Source: Flavobacterium sp. (GTDB lineage: Bacteria > Bacteroidota > Bacteroidia > Flavobacteriales > Flavobacteriaceae). From it: a DNA stretch of 13,458 nt. Below, in pieces: positions 6,551 through 13,458 of the stretch. A model generated the notes under the pieces. The model ran no database searches and was not told where the DNA came from. It was given only the letters and a program-made list of their open reading frames with translations. The translations under genes were made by a program, and so were the position numbers. The stretch lies in the NCBI GenBank assembly GCA_005792865.1, contig SXQR01000096.1, forward strand, positions 1 to 13,458. Direction: 5' to 3'. Positions within the stretch are counted from its first letter, which is position 1, and the number at the start of each line of letters is the position of its first letter.

Positions 6551-9292
6551 ATGTCAAACCCTGCCTTCCTTGACGGCCTCGCCGCCCAATTACTGGCCGA
6601 TTACCCGAACAACCTTCACCAAGTACAGGTCGTGCTTCCCAGCCGGCGCGCCAAGGTCTTTTTGACGCAGGCCCTTCGCAATCGTGCAACCTCCAATATT
6701 TTTGCCCCCAGGATTACCAATATTGAAGATTTCGTGCGCGAATTGTCGGGGATGAGGGTGATGGAGCCCGTCGAATTGCTTTTTGAATTCTACCACGTCT
6801 ATATCTCTTTGCAAAGCGATGCCCAGGGTTTTGACGTATTTTCCAATTGGGCGCAGACCCTGTTGCAGGATTTCAATGAGATTGACCGATACCTGATAGA
6901 TCCCAAGCATGTCCTCGAATATCTCAAGAACATTGAGGACATCCGGCGCTGGGGCCAGCAGGACGAGCCTGTTGGACTGGCCCGTAATTACGTCGATTTC
7001 TGGAAAATGCTGCCCGTGTATTACGATTCGCTCCGCAAGCACCTGGCGGGCATCAAGGCGGGATATCAGGGAATGATCTATCGCGAGGCCGTTGCGGCGT
7101 TAGCAAATTACACCCCTTCCAGACAAATTGTGTTTGCGGGCTTCAATGCGCTCAATAAAGCCGAAGAACAGATTTTCAAACACCTTCTCGCGCATCACGG
7201 CGCCAAGGCCTATTGGGATGCCGACAAGAGTTTCCTGGGCGACGAGCTCCACGGCGCGGGGCTGTTCCTCAACCGGATCAAAAACAATTGGAGCTATTAC
7301 CGAAGCCGCGATTTCCAGTGGGTCTTTGACCAGTTTTCGCAACCCAAGGATATCGAGGTCATCGGCACCGCAAAATCGGTGGGTCAGGCGCGGATCGCGG
7401 GATCCATAGTACAGGATCTCATTGAGCGGGGTCAGGACCTGAGCAGGACGGCAATTGTCCTGGGCGACGAATCGCTGTTGGTCCCTTTGTTGCACGCCTT
7501 GCCGGCGGCGACCGGGCCGCTCAACATCACGATGGGGTTGCCGGGAAAAAATAATCCTGCGCAAATCCTTATCACCAAGATGTTCCGGATGCACACGGCG
7601 GCACTGCGCCGCAGCGGCGACGGTTATGTATTCTACCATAAGGATGTTACCGATATCCTGTCGCATCCCCTTGTAAACGCTTATCCGGGCGTACGTAGCG
7701 TCCTTTCGCACATCATCCGCAACAATTATTCGTTTATCCCACACGCGACGCTGCTGAATTTTGGAATCGAGCCGGGAAGCGTGCCGGCAATGATCTTTGC
7801 ACGGTGGGACAATCCATCCGGGATCATCGGTAATCTACTCGATATCGTCCAGGCGATCAGGCAGGGAATTCCCAACGACGAATCCTCGCGCGTCACCCTG
7901 GCTTTCCTGCACGCGTCCCATCAGATGCTTAACAAGCTTTCGGCAGGGATTGCGCCTTATGAAAACTTGTTGGACGCCGACCTGCTGCACTCGATGTATA
8001 AACAGGCCGCCGACCTCACAGAAGTCTCGTTCGAGGGTGAGCCACTCGCGGGCCTGCAGATCATGGGGATTCTCGAGAGCCGCGTGCTCGATTTTGAAAA
8101 CGTGATCGTGCTCTCCATGAACGAGGGCAAGCTGCCTGCCGGAAAATCGGGGAATTCCTTTATCCCGAATGACCTTAAGCGCGAGCTTGGGCTTCCCACT
8201 TACAAGGAAAAAGATGCGGTCTATACCTACCATTTCTATCACCTGCTCCAGCGGGCATTGCGGGCTTTCCTGATTTACAACAATGACAGCGAGGGATTTG
8301 ACGGCGGCGAAAAGAGCCGCTTCATCACGCAACTGGAAGTAGAGAAAAAGCCCGCCCACAATCTCTCGGTCAAGACCTACGCCGCCTATGTCCCGCCTGT
8401 TGCCTCACGGCCACTCGTGATCGAGAAGACGCCCTTGGTCATGGAGCGGCTTCGGCAAATCGCGGAGGACGGGTTTTCGCCATCGGCATTGACCGCTTAC
8501 ATAAGGAACCCCGTAGATTTTTATTACCGCAAGATCCTGCGCATTCGCGAAGCGGAGGATGTCGAGGAAAACATTGCCGTCAATACCCTCGGAACCATAA
8601 TTCACGAAACCCTGAAAGCACTTTATGAGCCGTTCGTTGGGGGACTTCTTTCGGTTCCTGGCCTGGAGCGGGCCATCAAGCTTTCAAGCGACGAAGTGCA
8701 CCGCCAATTCAAGTTGATTTACCGCGAGGGCGAGATCAGGCGCGGACGAAACCTTCTCGCGTTTGAGGTCGCAAAGCGGCACGTGCTCAATTTCTTTAGG
8801 ATGGAGCTTGAGGATGTGGCGTCAGGCGCCGAAATTTCCATTGTTTCGCTCGAGACAAATTACGGCCGGTTACTGGAGCATCCACAAATTGGTTTCCCCG
8901 TGAAGATTGCGGGAAATGTGGACAGGATTGACATCCGCAACGGCCAAACCCGCATCATCGACTATAAAACCGGCAGAGTGGATCCGCGAAACCTCAAATT
9001 GAAGGATTGGGACTCCCTGATCCACGTCAAACACGACAAGATCATCCAGGTACTTTCCTATGCTTTCATGTATTGCGGTGATAACAGTACCAACTCGCTC
9101 ACCGCCGGCATCTGGTCATTCAAGAATATGCGCGCGGGGTATATGCCTTTTGTTCTTGAGGCCGATAAGGCGCAGCACGAGAACATAACACCGGAACTGC
9201 TCGCCGATTTTCAGGATGCCATCGCCAAACTCATTGCGGAAATCCTCGATCCCGCGATTCCGTTCGAGGAGAAAGAAGTCAAATTTTCCTGA
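6551..9292 (+). CDS. addB: AddB-like protein with PD-(D/E)XK nuclease domain
   Basis: Probable partner of the AddA-like helicase in DNA end resection. The protein is 913 aa from ATG 6551. The N-terminus has VVLPSRRA where active helicases have a Walker A loop, so the helicase fold seems unable to bind ATP. A degenerate helicase-like segment ESRVLDFENVIVLSMNEG lies in the middle. The C-terminal nuclease site is complete: His685, Asp791 (NVDRID), Asp804 and Lys806 (DYKTG), Gln833 and Tyr837. Canonical AddB holds a 4Fe-4S cluster with four cysteines around this domain; here the whole protein has a single Cys and ends in PFEEKEVKFS with no C-terminal cysteine group. The ATGs at 6491 and 6533 are less likely starts: 6491 lies within the preceding terminator region and 6533 abuts its T tract. 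Family membership is strong; the AddB name rests on domain order and the nearby addA. Confidence 0.85.
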   Translation: MSNPAFLDGLAAQLLADYPNNLHQVQVVLPSRRAKVFLTQALRNRATSNIFAPRITNIEDFVRELSGMRVMEPVELLFEFYHVYISLQSDAQGFDVFSNWAQTLLQDFNEIDRYLIDPKHVLEYLKNIEDIRRWGQQDEPVGLARNYVDFWKMLPVYYDSLRKHLAGIKAGYQGMIYREAVAALANYTPSRQIVFAGFNALNKAEEQIFKHLLAHHGAKAYWDADKSFLGDELHGAGLFLNRIKNNWSYYRSRDFQWVFDQFSQPKDIEVIGTAKSVGQARIAGSIVQDLIERGQDLSRTAIVLGDESLLVPLLHALPAATGPLNITMGLPGKNNPAQILITKMFRMHTAALRRSGDGYVFYHKDVTDILSHPLVNAYPGVRSVLSHIIRNNYSFIPHATLLNFGIEPGSVPAMIFARWDNPSGIIGNLLDIVQAIRQGIPNDESSRVTLAFLHASHQMLNKLSAGIAPYENLLDADLLHSMYKQAADLTEVSFEGEPLAGLQIMGILESRVLDFENVIVLSMNEGKLPAGKSGNSFIPNDLKRELGLPTYKEKDAVYTYHFYHLLQRALRAFLIYNNDSEGFDGGEKSRFITQLEVEKKPAHNLSVKTYAAYVPPVASRPLVIEKTPLVMERLRQIAEDGFSPSALTAYIRNPVDFYYRKILRIREAEDVEENIAVNTLGTIIHETLKALYEPFVGGLLSVPGLERAIKLSSDEVHRQFKLIYREGEIRRGRNLLAFEVAKRHVLNFFRMELEDVASGAEISIVSLETNYGRLLEHPQIGFPVKIAGNVDRIDIRNGQTRIIDYKTGRVDPRNLKLKDWDSLIHVKHDKIIQVLSYAFMYCGDNSTNSLTAGIWSFKNMRAGYMPFVLEADKAQHENITPELLADFQDAIAKLIAEILDPAIPFEEKEVKFS

Positions 9293-10061
9293 CGAAATCC
9301 CTGAGCACGATCAGCAGCTCATCGCGGTTCTCGATCGGGCTCATGTGGCCGTCGGGAAAACTAACCAATATAACTTTGGTGCCTTCGGCCTGCGCGGCGG
9401 TCTCGTCAAAGTCCAGTACCGGATCTTTTTGCCCCAGCACCAGGAGGATGGGGTAGGGGCCAAAATGAAGTAGGACTTCACGGTCATTGCGGATTTTCAT
9501 GCCTTCAAGCGACGCGACGATTCCCTGTAATGGCGTTCGCAACGCTTCGCGCTTGACGTCCTCGATCTCCCGGGAAAGCCGCTCGCGGTTTGCTTCGCTG
9601 AAAAGGTTGGCGATGGACATCCTCACAAAAGTCTCGTGGTTCTCCTTTACGGCCTTGATCGCGCGGTCGCGGTTGGCTTTACGTTCCTCGCTGTCCGGCC
9701 TGGCGGTGGAATTTACCAGCGCGATCCCGCGAACCATGTCGGGGAACAGTTCGGCGAAAGCAAGCGCGACATAGCCGCCCATCGAGTGGCCCACGAACGT
9801 CGCCTTGCGGATCTTAAGCGCCGAAAGTACTTGGTGAACCAAATCGGCATTGTCCTCCATTGCGTGCACGTAACCCACCGGTGGGGTGTCTCCGTGCCCG
9901 AGAAGGTCAATGCAGATCACGCGGTAACGGGCCGAAAGCGCACCGGCAAAGGGCGCCCACATGTTTCGGTTTTCAAGGAATCCGTGCAGGAATACGATGG
10001 CATTGCCCTTTCCGGCGTCTGAAAAACCAACCGGAACACTTTTGAAATGAATGGTCTTCAT
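9279..10061 (-). CDS. Alpha/beta-fold hydrolase, substrate unknown
   Basis: Cytoplasmic 260-aa serine hydrolase of the alpha/beta fold. An HGF oxyanion segment (His26-Gly27) is followed by the nucleophile elbow GHSMGG with Ser93. Asp213 (GQKDPV) and His239 (DGHMSP) complete the triad. The lid region, about residues 120-190, is charged and helical. The sequence resembles small esterases and meta-cleavage or BioH-like hydrolases, but nothing visible fixes a substrate. Its start lies 5 bases after the stop of the upstream aminopeptidase gene, so the two probably share a transcript. Its last codons overlap the end of the convergent AddB-like gene by 14 bases, with no terminator between them. There is no signal peptide. 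Confidence 0.9.
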   Translation of the reverse strand: MKTIHFKSVPVGFSDAGKGNAIVFLHGFLENRNMWAPFAGALSARYRVICIDLLGHGDTPPVGYVHAMEDNADLVHQVLSALKIRKATFVGHSMGGYVALAFAELFPDMVRGIALVNSTARPDSEERKANRDRAIKAVKENHETFVRMSIANLFSEANRERLSREIEDVKREALRTPLQGIVASLEGMKIRNDREVLLHFGPYPILLVLGQKDPVLDFDETAAQAEGTKVILVSFPDGHMSPIENRDELLIVLRDFVRKI

Positions 10062-10066
10062 CAGCC

Positions 10067-11359
10067 TTAGCTGTTCATGATGCTTTCAATCTCCTCGATC
10101 TGGATGGGGATGTTGCGCATCAGGTTGAAAGGTGCGCCGCTGGGCTGTACCACCACGTTGTCCTCAAGCCTGATCCCAAAACCTTCCTCGGGAACGTAAA
10201 TTCCCGGTTCCACGGTGAAGACCATGTTGGCCTGCATCGGCTCATGCAAAAGCCCGTAGTCGTGCGTATCGAGCCCGATGTGGTGCGAAGTCCCGTGCAT
10301 GAAGTATTTCTTGTACGCGGGCCAATCCTTGTTCTCGTTCTGAACGTCTGCCTGGTCCAAGAGGCCGAGGCCCAGCAGTTCCGATGTCATGACCTTGCCC
10401 ACTTCCACGTGGTACTCCTTCCACAGCGTGCCGGGCGTCAGCATCTTGGTCGCCTCGTCCTTGACCCGAAGCACGGCGTTGTACACCTCTGCCTGGCGGC
10501 GCGAGAATTTACCCGAAACGGGGATTGTCCGGGTCATGTCGCTGGAGTAATTGGCGTATTCGGCGGCCACGTCAAGCAGGATCAGGTCTCCTGACATGCA
10601 TTGCCGGTTGTTCTCGATATAATGCAGCACATTGGCGTTGCTGCCCGATGCGATGATGGGGGTGTAAGCAAATCCTTTCGAGCGGTTACGGACGAATTCG
10701 TGGATGAGCTCGGCCTCGATCTCGTATTCCATGACGCCCGGCTTGACAAATTTTAGTAGGCGCTTGAAACCTTTCTGGGTAATGTCGCAGGCCTGCTGGA
10801 TCAAATCGATTTCCTCCTGCTCCTTCACCGAGCGCAGCCGCTGCAGGATGGGATTGCTCTTGGCCACCTGGTGCGCCGGGTATTTCTCCTTCCACCACTT
10901 GATGAATCTGTCCTCGCGGGTCTCGGTCTCCACCGCTGCGCGGTAATGCTCGTTGGTATTGATGTAGAGGGTATCGGCATAGGTCATGAGCTCATAAAGG
11001 ACTTTGTGGAAATCCTTGAGCCAATGGATGGCCTTGATGCCGCTGACTTCGGTAGCGCGGGCCTTGGTGAGCTTTTCGCCTTCCCAGACCGCGATGTGAT
11101 CGTTGGTTTCCCGCAGGAACAGCATTTCCCTTTGGCTTTCATAGGGTGCCGACGGAAAGATCACCAGGATGCTCTCTTCCTGGTCAACGCCGCTCAGATA
11201 GAAAATATCCCGATGCTGTTGGAATGGCATTGTCGAATCGGCGCTGATGGGGTATATATCGTTGGAATTGAAGACCGCGATGCCGCCCGGCTTCATCTGC
11301 GAAGCGAATTTCTGGCGGTTTTTGACGAAGAGATGGCTTGGGATAGGTTGATATTTCAT
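10067..11359 (-). CDS. pepP: Xaa-Pro aminopeptidase (aminopeptidase P, M24B)
   Basis: Dinuclear metallopeptidase that removes an N-terminal residue next to proline. The length of 430 aa is typical of aminopeptidase P. Residues 1 to about 170 form the N-terminal domain and about 175-425 the pita-bread catalytic domain. The five metal ligands are present: Asp263 (LLDVAAEY), Asp274 (SSDMTRT), His359 (HGTSHHIG), Glu384 (TVEPGIY) and Glu399 (RLEDNV). His246 (VLHYIENN) corresponds to the conserved active-site His. There is no signal peptide, so it is cytoplasmic. A consensus promoter lies 20-50 bases upstream. It is the first gene of a likely two-gene operon with the alpha/beta hydrolase and is divergent from the ChaN-like gene. 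Confidence 0.95.
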   Translation of the reverse strand: MKYQPIPSHLFVKNRQKFASQMKPGGIAVFNSNDIYPISADSTMPFQQHRDIFYLSGVDQEESILVIFPSAPYESQREMLFLRETNDHIAVWEGEKLTKARATEVSGIKAIHWLKDFHKVLYELMTYADTLYINTNEHYRAAVETETREDRFIKWWKEKYPAHQVAKSNPILQRLRSVKEQEEIDLIQQACDITQKGFKRLLKFVKPGVMEYEIEAELIHEFVRNRSKGFAYTPIIASGSNANVLHYIENNRQCMSGDLILLDVAAEYANYSSDMTRTIPVSGKFSRRQAEVYNAVLRVKDEATKMLTPGTLWKEYHVEVGKVMTSELLGLGLLDQADVQNENKDWPAYKKYFMHGTSHHIGLDTHDYGLLHEPMQANMVFTVEPGIYVPEEGFGIRLEDNVVVQPSGAPFNLMRNIPIQIEEIESIMNS

Positions 11360-11378
11360 GTGTGGTTATCTTTACGGT

Positions 11379-11409
11379 CAAATGTAAAACTTTAACGCCA
11401 CCTGTCAAA
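11379..11409 (-). promoter_or_regulatory. Promoter of the aminopeptidase-hydrolase pair
   Basis: On the minus strand TTTG (11409-11406), a 19-base spacer and TACATTTG (11386-11379) match the Bacteroidota consensus exactly. Transcription would start near 11372, leaving a leader of about 13 bases. The -33 element touches the first base of the divergent ChaN-like start codon. Confidence 0.75.
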
Positions 11410-12275
11410 TGACCAAATCCATTTCTTGCAGATTCCGGAGCGCGCTCCTTGCCTGTTTCGCGATTTCCGTTGCGACGGCGCAGATGCCGGCTTATGTGAT
11501 CTATTCGGCCGATGGCGAGGTCCGGAGCTTTGAAAAGATGGCCGCATCGGCACTGGAATCGCAGGTCGTGCTCTTTGGCGAACACCACGACGACCCGATT
11601 GTCCATTGGTTGCAGCTCCGCCTGGCAAAGGCTTTATCGGAACAGAAAAAACTCACGATCGCCGCCGAGATGCTCGAAACCGATAACCAGGCCGCCGTGG
11701 ATATGTATCTCGAGGGAAAATATTCGGCCAGGCAACTGGACAGCGCCGCGCGGTTATGGCCCAATTTTAAGACCGATTACAGACCCATCGTGGATTTTGC
11801 CAAGTCCAAGCAAATCCGCGTGATGGCCAGCAACGTTCCCAGGCGTTATGCCTCCATGGTTTACAAGGGCGGCTTTGAGGCGCTCAGCGCGCTCCCCGAC
11901 CAGGAAAAAGCTTTTATGCCCCCGCTCCCCATCGATTATGACCCAAACCTTCCCGGGTACGTGCGGATGATGCGGGAAATGGGCGGGCACGGCGGTGATA
12001 ACCTCCCAAAAGCACAGGCGCTCAAGGACGCGACGATGGCCTGGTCTATCCTCAAGGCGCTTCCTGCAAACGGCGTGCTGCTTCACCTGAACGGCACTTA
12101 CCACAGTGACAACTACGAGGGCATCGGCTGGTATCTCAAACGTAAAAATCCGCAACTCAGGATCGTGACAATTGCGACGGTTTCGCAGGCCGATATCGGA
12201 AAACTGGAGGAGCAGAACCGCAACCTCGCCGACTATATCATCGCCACCCCGTCGGACATGACACGCACCCATTAA
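11409..12275 (+). CDS. ChaN-like secreted protein (DUF399, haem-binding uptake family)
   Basis: Exported 288-aa protein of the ChaN/Cofac_haem_bdg_2 family, members of which bind haem or are iron-regulated. The N-terminus is basic, with a hydrophobic stretch and SVATAQ near residues 20-25, a likely signal peptidase I site. Cys16 (LLAC) is too close to the charged N-terminus to be a good lipobox. Family motifs are visible: GEHHDD at Gly57-Asp62 with His66, AEMLE at 86-90, NVPRRYA at 142-148, and HLNGTYHSDNYEGIGWYL at 226-243. The C-terminal segment has the DYIIATPSD ending usual for the family. No promoter is clear in the 49-base gap upstream; TATCTTTA at 11367-11374 is a one-mismatch -7 element. 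Haem binding is inferred from the family. No haem transport genes lie nearby. Confidence 0.85.
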   Translation: MTKSISCRFRSALLACFAISVATAQMPAYVIYSADGEVRSFEKMAASALESQVVLFGEHHDDPIVHWLQLRLAKALSEQKKLTIAAEMLETDNQAAVDMYLEGKYSARQLDSAARLWPNFKTDYRPIVDFAKSKQIRVMASNVPRRYASMVYKGGFEALSALPDQEKAFMPPLPIDYDPNLPGYVRMMREMGGHGGDNLPKAQALKDATMAWSILKALPANGVLLHLNGTYHSDNYEGIGWYLKRKNPQLRIVTIATVSQADIGKLEEQNRNLADYIIATPSDMTRTH

Positions 12276-12346
12276 GAACCCTTGATTTTACTGGGCATTT
12301 GGCGCCTCCTTAAACACTTTATACTCATTATAAATTACGCTTAAAG

Positions 12347-12378
12347 ATTGCCGGAATTTTCAAATAACAGTACTTTTG
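12347..12378 (+). promoter_or_regulatory. Promoter of the succinate dehydrogenase operon
   Basis: TACTTTTG at 12371-12378 is a full TAnnTTTG match. ATTG at 12347-12350 matches three of four -33 bases with a 20-base spacer. Transcription would begin near 12385, about 24 bases before the sdhC start at 12409. An in-frame ATG at 12376 falls inside the -7 element and is therefore not the start. The 133-base gap 12276-12408 holds nothing else I can support. Confidence 0.68.
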
Positions 12379-12408
12379 TGTGGTTTTTCAACAAATTATG
12401 AATACATT

Positions 12409-13233
12409 ATGGCAAAATCCGCTTTACTAAAGTCTTCACTTGCTAAAAAATACTGGATGGCGCTCACGGGCCTGTTCCTGTGCCTGTTTCTCGTGGGGCA
12501 CCTTGCGGGCAACCTGCAGCTCATTTTTGGCGATGCGCTCCAATTTAACCAGTATGCGCTTTTCATGACTTCAAACCCGGCCGTGAAACTGCTTTCGTAC
12601 GTCACGTACTTCTCAATTGTCTTTCACGCGGTCGACGGCATTTTGCTCACCATACAAAACCGCAAGGCGCGTCCCATCGCATACGCCTACGAGCGGCAGG
12701 AGGCCAATACCGGTTTTGCGTCACGTAACATGGCCGTATTGGGAACGCTGATCCTGGTTTTCATCGTCACGCACATGGTCAACTTTTGGGCAAGGATGCA
12801 CTTTGACGAGAAGATGCCGCTCCAAACCACCAAAATCCAGGTGCAGCCCAATCTTCCCGCTCAGGATTTTTATGTGACAACTTCAGGTGGCTATATCCCG
12901 GTTGGCACAGTGGACATCCAAAACCGCACGGAATTCTTTGATCCAAATTACAAAGTAAAGGTGGCCGATGGCTACAAGGACCTATACAAGATCACCATCG
13001 AATTCTTTAAGGATGAGCAATACGGGTTGATCTTCACGCTTCTCTACGTGGTTTCAATGGCGGTTCTCGCCTTTCACCTCTGGCATGGATTCGCGAGCGC
13101 GTTCCAGTCGATGGGGATCAACAACCGCAAGTACAATCCGCTCATCAGGACGTTCAGCAAATGGTTCGCCGTCGTGGTGCCGGTGCTGTTCGCGATCATT
13201 CCGCTTTACATTCGATTTTTTCTAAAAGCTTAA
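12409..13233 (+). CDS. sdhC: Succinate dehydrogenase cytochrome b subunit (type B, dihaem)
   Basis: Membrane anchor of complex II, passing electrons from succinate to menaquinone through two b haems. The protein is 274 aa with five hydrophobic segments near residues 17-35, 59-81, 106-127, 206-226 and 252-272. Candidate haem ligands are His31 (GHLAGN), His73 (FHAVDG), His122 (THMVNFW) and His223 (FHLWHGF). This matches the single-subunit layout of Wolinella FrdC (His44, His93, His143, His182). The first two His spacings are similar (42 and 49 against 49 and 50), but the third is 101 against 39. An extra polar loop therefore lies about at residues 131-205, on the periplasmic side by the family topology. 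The start [21 protein letters not shown] was chosen over ATG 12376, which lies in the promoter. sdhA begins two bases after the stop. Confidence 0.94.
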   Translation: MAKSALLKSSLAKKYWMALTGLFLCLFLVGHLAGNLQLIFGDALQFNQYALFMTSNPAVKLLSYVTYFSIVFHAVDGILLTIQNRKARPIAYAYERQEANTGFASRNMAVLGTLILVFIVTHMVNFWARMHFDEKMPLQTTKIQVQPNLPAQDFYVTTSGGYIPVGTVDIQNRTEFFDPNYKVKVADGYKDLYKITIEFFKDEQYGLIFTLLYVVSMAVLAFHLWHGFASAFQSMGINNRKYNPLIRTFSKWFAVVVPVLFAIIPLYIRFFLKA

Positions 13234-13235
13234 AT

Positions 13236-13458
13236 ATGGCATTAGATTCAAAAATACCGTCGGGCTCCATATCGGAAAAATGGACCAACCACAAGAACCA
13301 CATCAACCTGGTGAACCCTGCCAACAAGCGCAACATCGACGTGATCATCGTCGGGACCGGGCTTGCGGGAGGTTCGGCCGCGGCGACGCTGGCAGAACTC
13401 GGATATAACGTGAAGGCGTTCTGCTTTCAGGATTCACCACGGCGCGCACACTCGATCG
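13236..13458 (+). CDS. sdhA: Succinate dehydrogenase flavoprotein subunit (5' part)
   Basis: Catalytic subunit of complex II that oxidises succinate to fumarate with covalent FAD. Only the first 74 codons are present; the frame runs off the right edge. The dinucleotide-binding motif [15 protein letters not shown] occupies about residues 35-49. PRRAHSI at the edge places His72 where the family attaches FAD covalently. The N-terminus is long before the FAD motif (about 34 residues), as in the fumarate reductase/succinate dehydrogenase proteins that accompany a type B cytochrome. The two-base gap after sdhC indicates one operon; an iron-sulphur subunit gene should follow outside the window. Confidence 0.95.
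   Translation, partial: MALDSKIPSGSISEKWTNHKNHINLVNPANKRNIDVIIVGTGLAGGSAAATLAELGYNVKAFCFQDSPRRAHSI

Noticed and set aside
11409..11480. Lipoprotein signal in the ChaN-like protein (LLAC, Cys16)
   Set aside because: The hydrophobic stretch before the Cys is only about four residues and the -2 position is Leu; a type I cleavage near residues 23-25 fits better.
12376..12408. Earlier sdhC start at 12376
   Set aside because: This ATG-equivalent start falls in the TACTTTTG promoter element; the 12409 start gives the expected short basic N-terminus.
1..13458. Defence system, prophage, mobile island or biosynthetic cluster
   Set aside because: All ten genes are recognisable core families with host-like context. 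I saw no integrase, transposase, tRNA-flanked boundary or direct repeats suggesting an insertion; the helicase-nuclease pair fits AddAB repair rather than a defence module.

Overview
The window looks like ordinary chromosomal core sequence from a member of the Bacteroidota, most likely Flavobacteriaceae. Three things support this. Several intergenic gaps carry the Bacteroidota promoter pattern (TTTG, about 19 bases, TAnnTTTG). The OmpA protein combines a barrel, thrombospondin type 3 repeats and an OmpA domain, a design typical of the group. The succinate dehydrogenase begins with a single fused cytochrome b subunit followed by the flavoprotein. Most genes are rather rich in G+C for this family, so I make no genus call. 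There are ten protein genes, two of them cut by the window ends. I see no RNA genes, insertion sequences, phage genes or CRISPR array. No gene-free gap exceeds about 135 bases.

Layout. The left edge holds the 5' part of a Mn-type superoxide dismutase on the minus strand. Across a 104-base divergent gap with a perfect Fur-box-like palindrome lies a RecB/AddA-type helicase-nuclease on the plus strand, followed one base later by kbl (2-amino-3-ketobutyrate CoA ligase). After an AT-rich gap with a well-formed promoter and inverted repeats comes the OmpA-family outer membrane protein, closed by an intrinsic terminator. Next is an AddB-like inactivated helicase/PD-(D/E)XK nuclease, probably the partner of the AddA-like protein. 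It converges with, and overlaps by 14 bases, a minus-strand pair: an alpha/beta hydrolase downstream of an Xaa-Pro aminopeptidase. A divergent 49-base gap leads to a secreted ChaN-like protein on the plus strand. Then comes the succinate dehydrogenase operon, with complete sdhC and the first 74 codons of sdhA.

How the genes fit together. The two AddAB-like subunits should form the double-strand-break resection machine, although they are separated by kbl and ompA. SdhC and SdhA belong to complex II of respiration. SOD and the ChaN-like protein both touch iron or oxidative metabolism, but they are not adjacent and only the sod side has a visible Fur-type site. The rest is housekeeping: threonine/glycine metabolism, peptide turnover and envelope structure.

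I did not find a convincing undescribed system. The points most worth checking are the Fur-like operator shared by divergent sod and addA, the cysteine-poor AddB, the large extra loop in SdhC, and the palindrome inside the ompA promoter.
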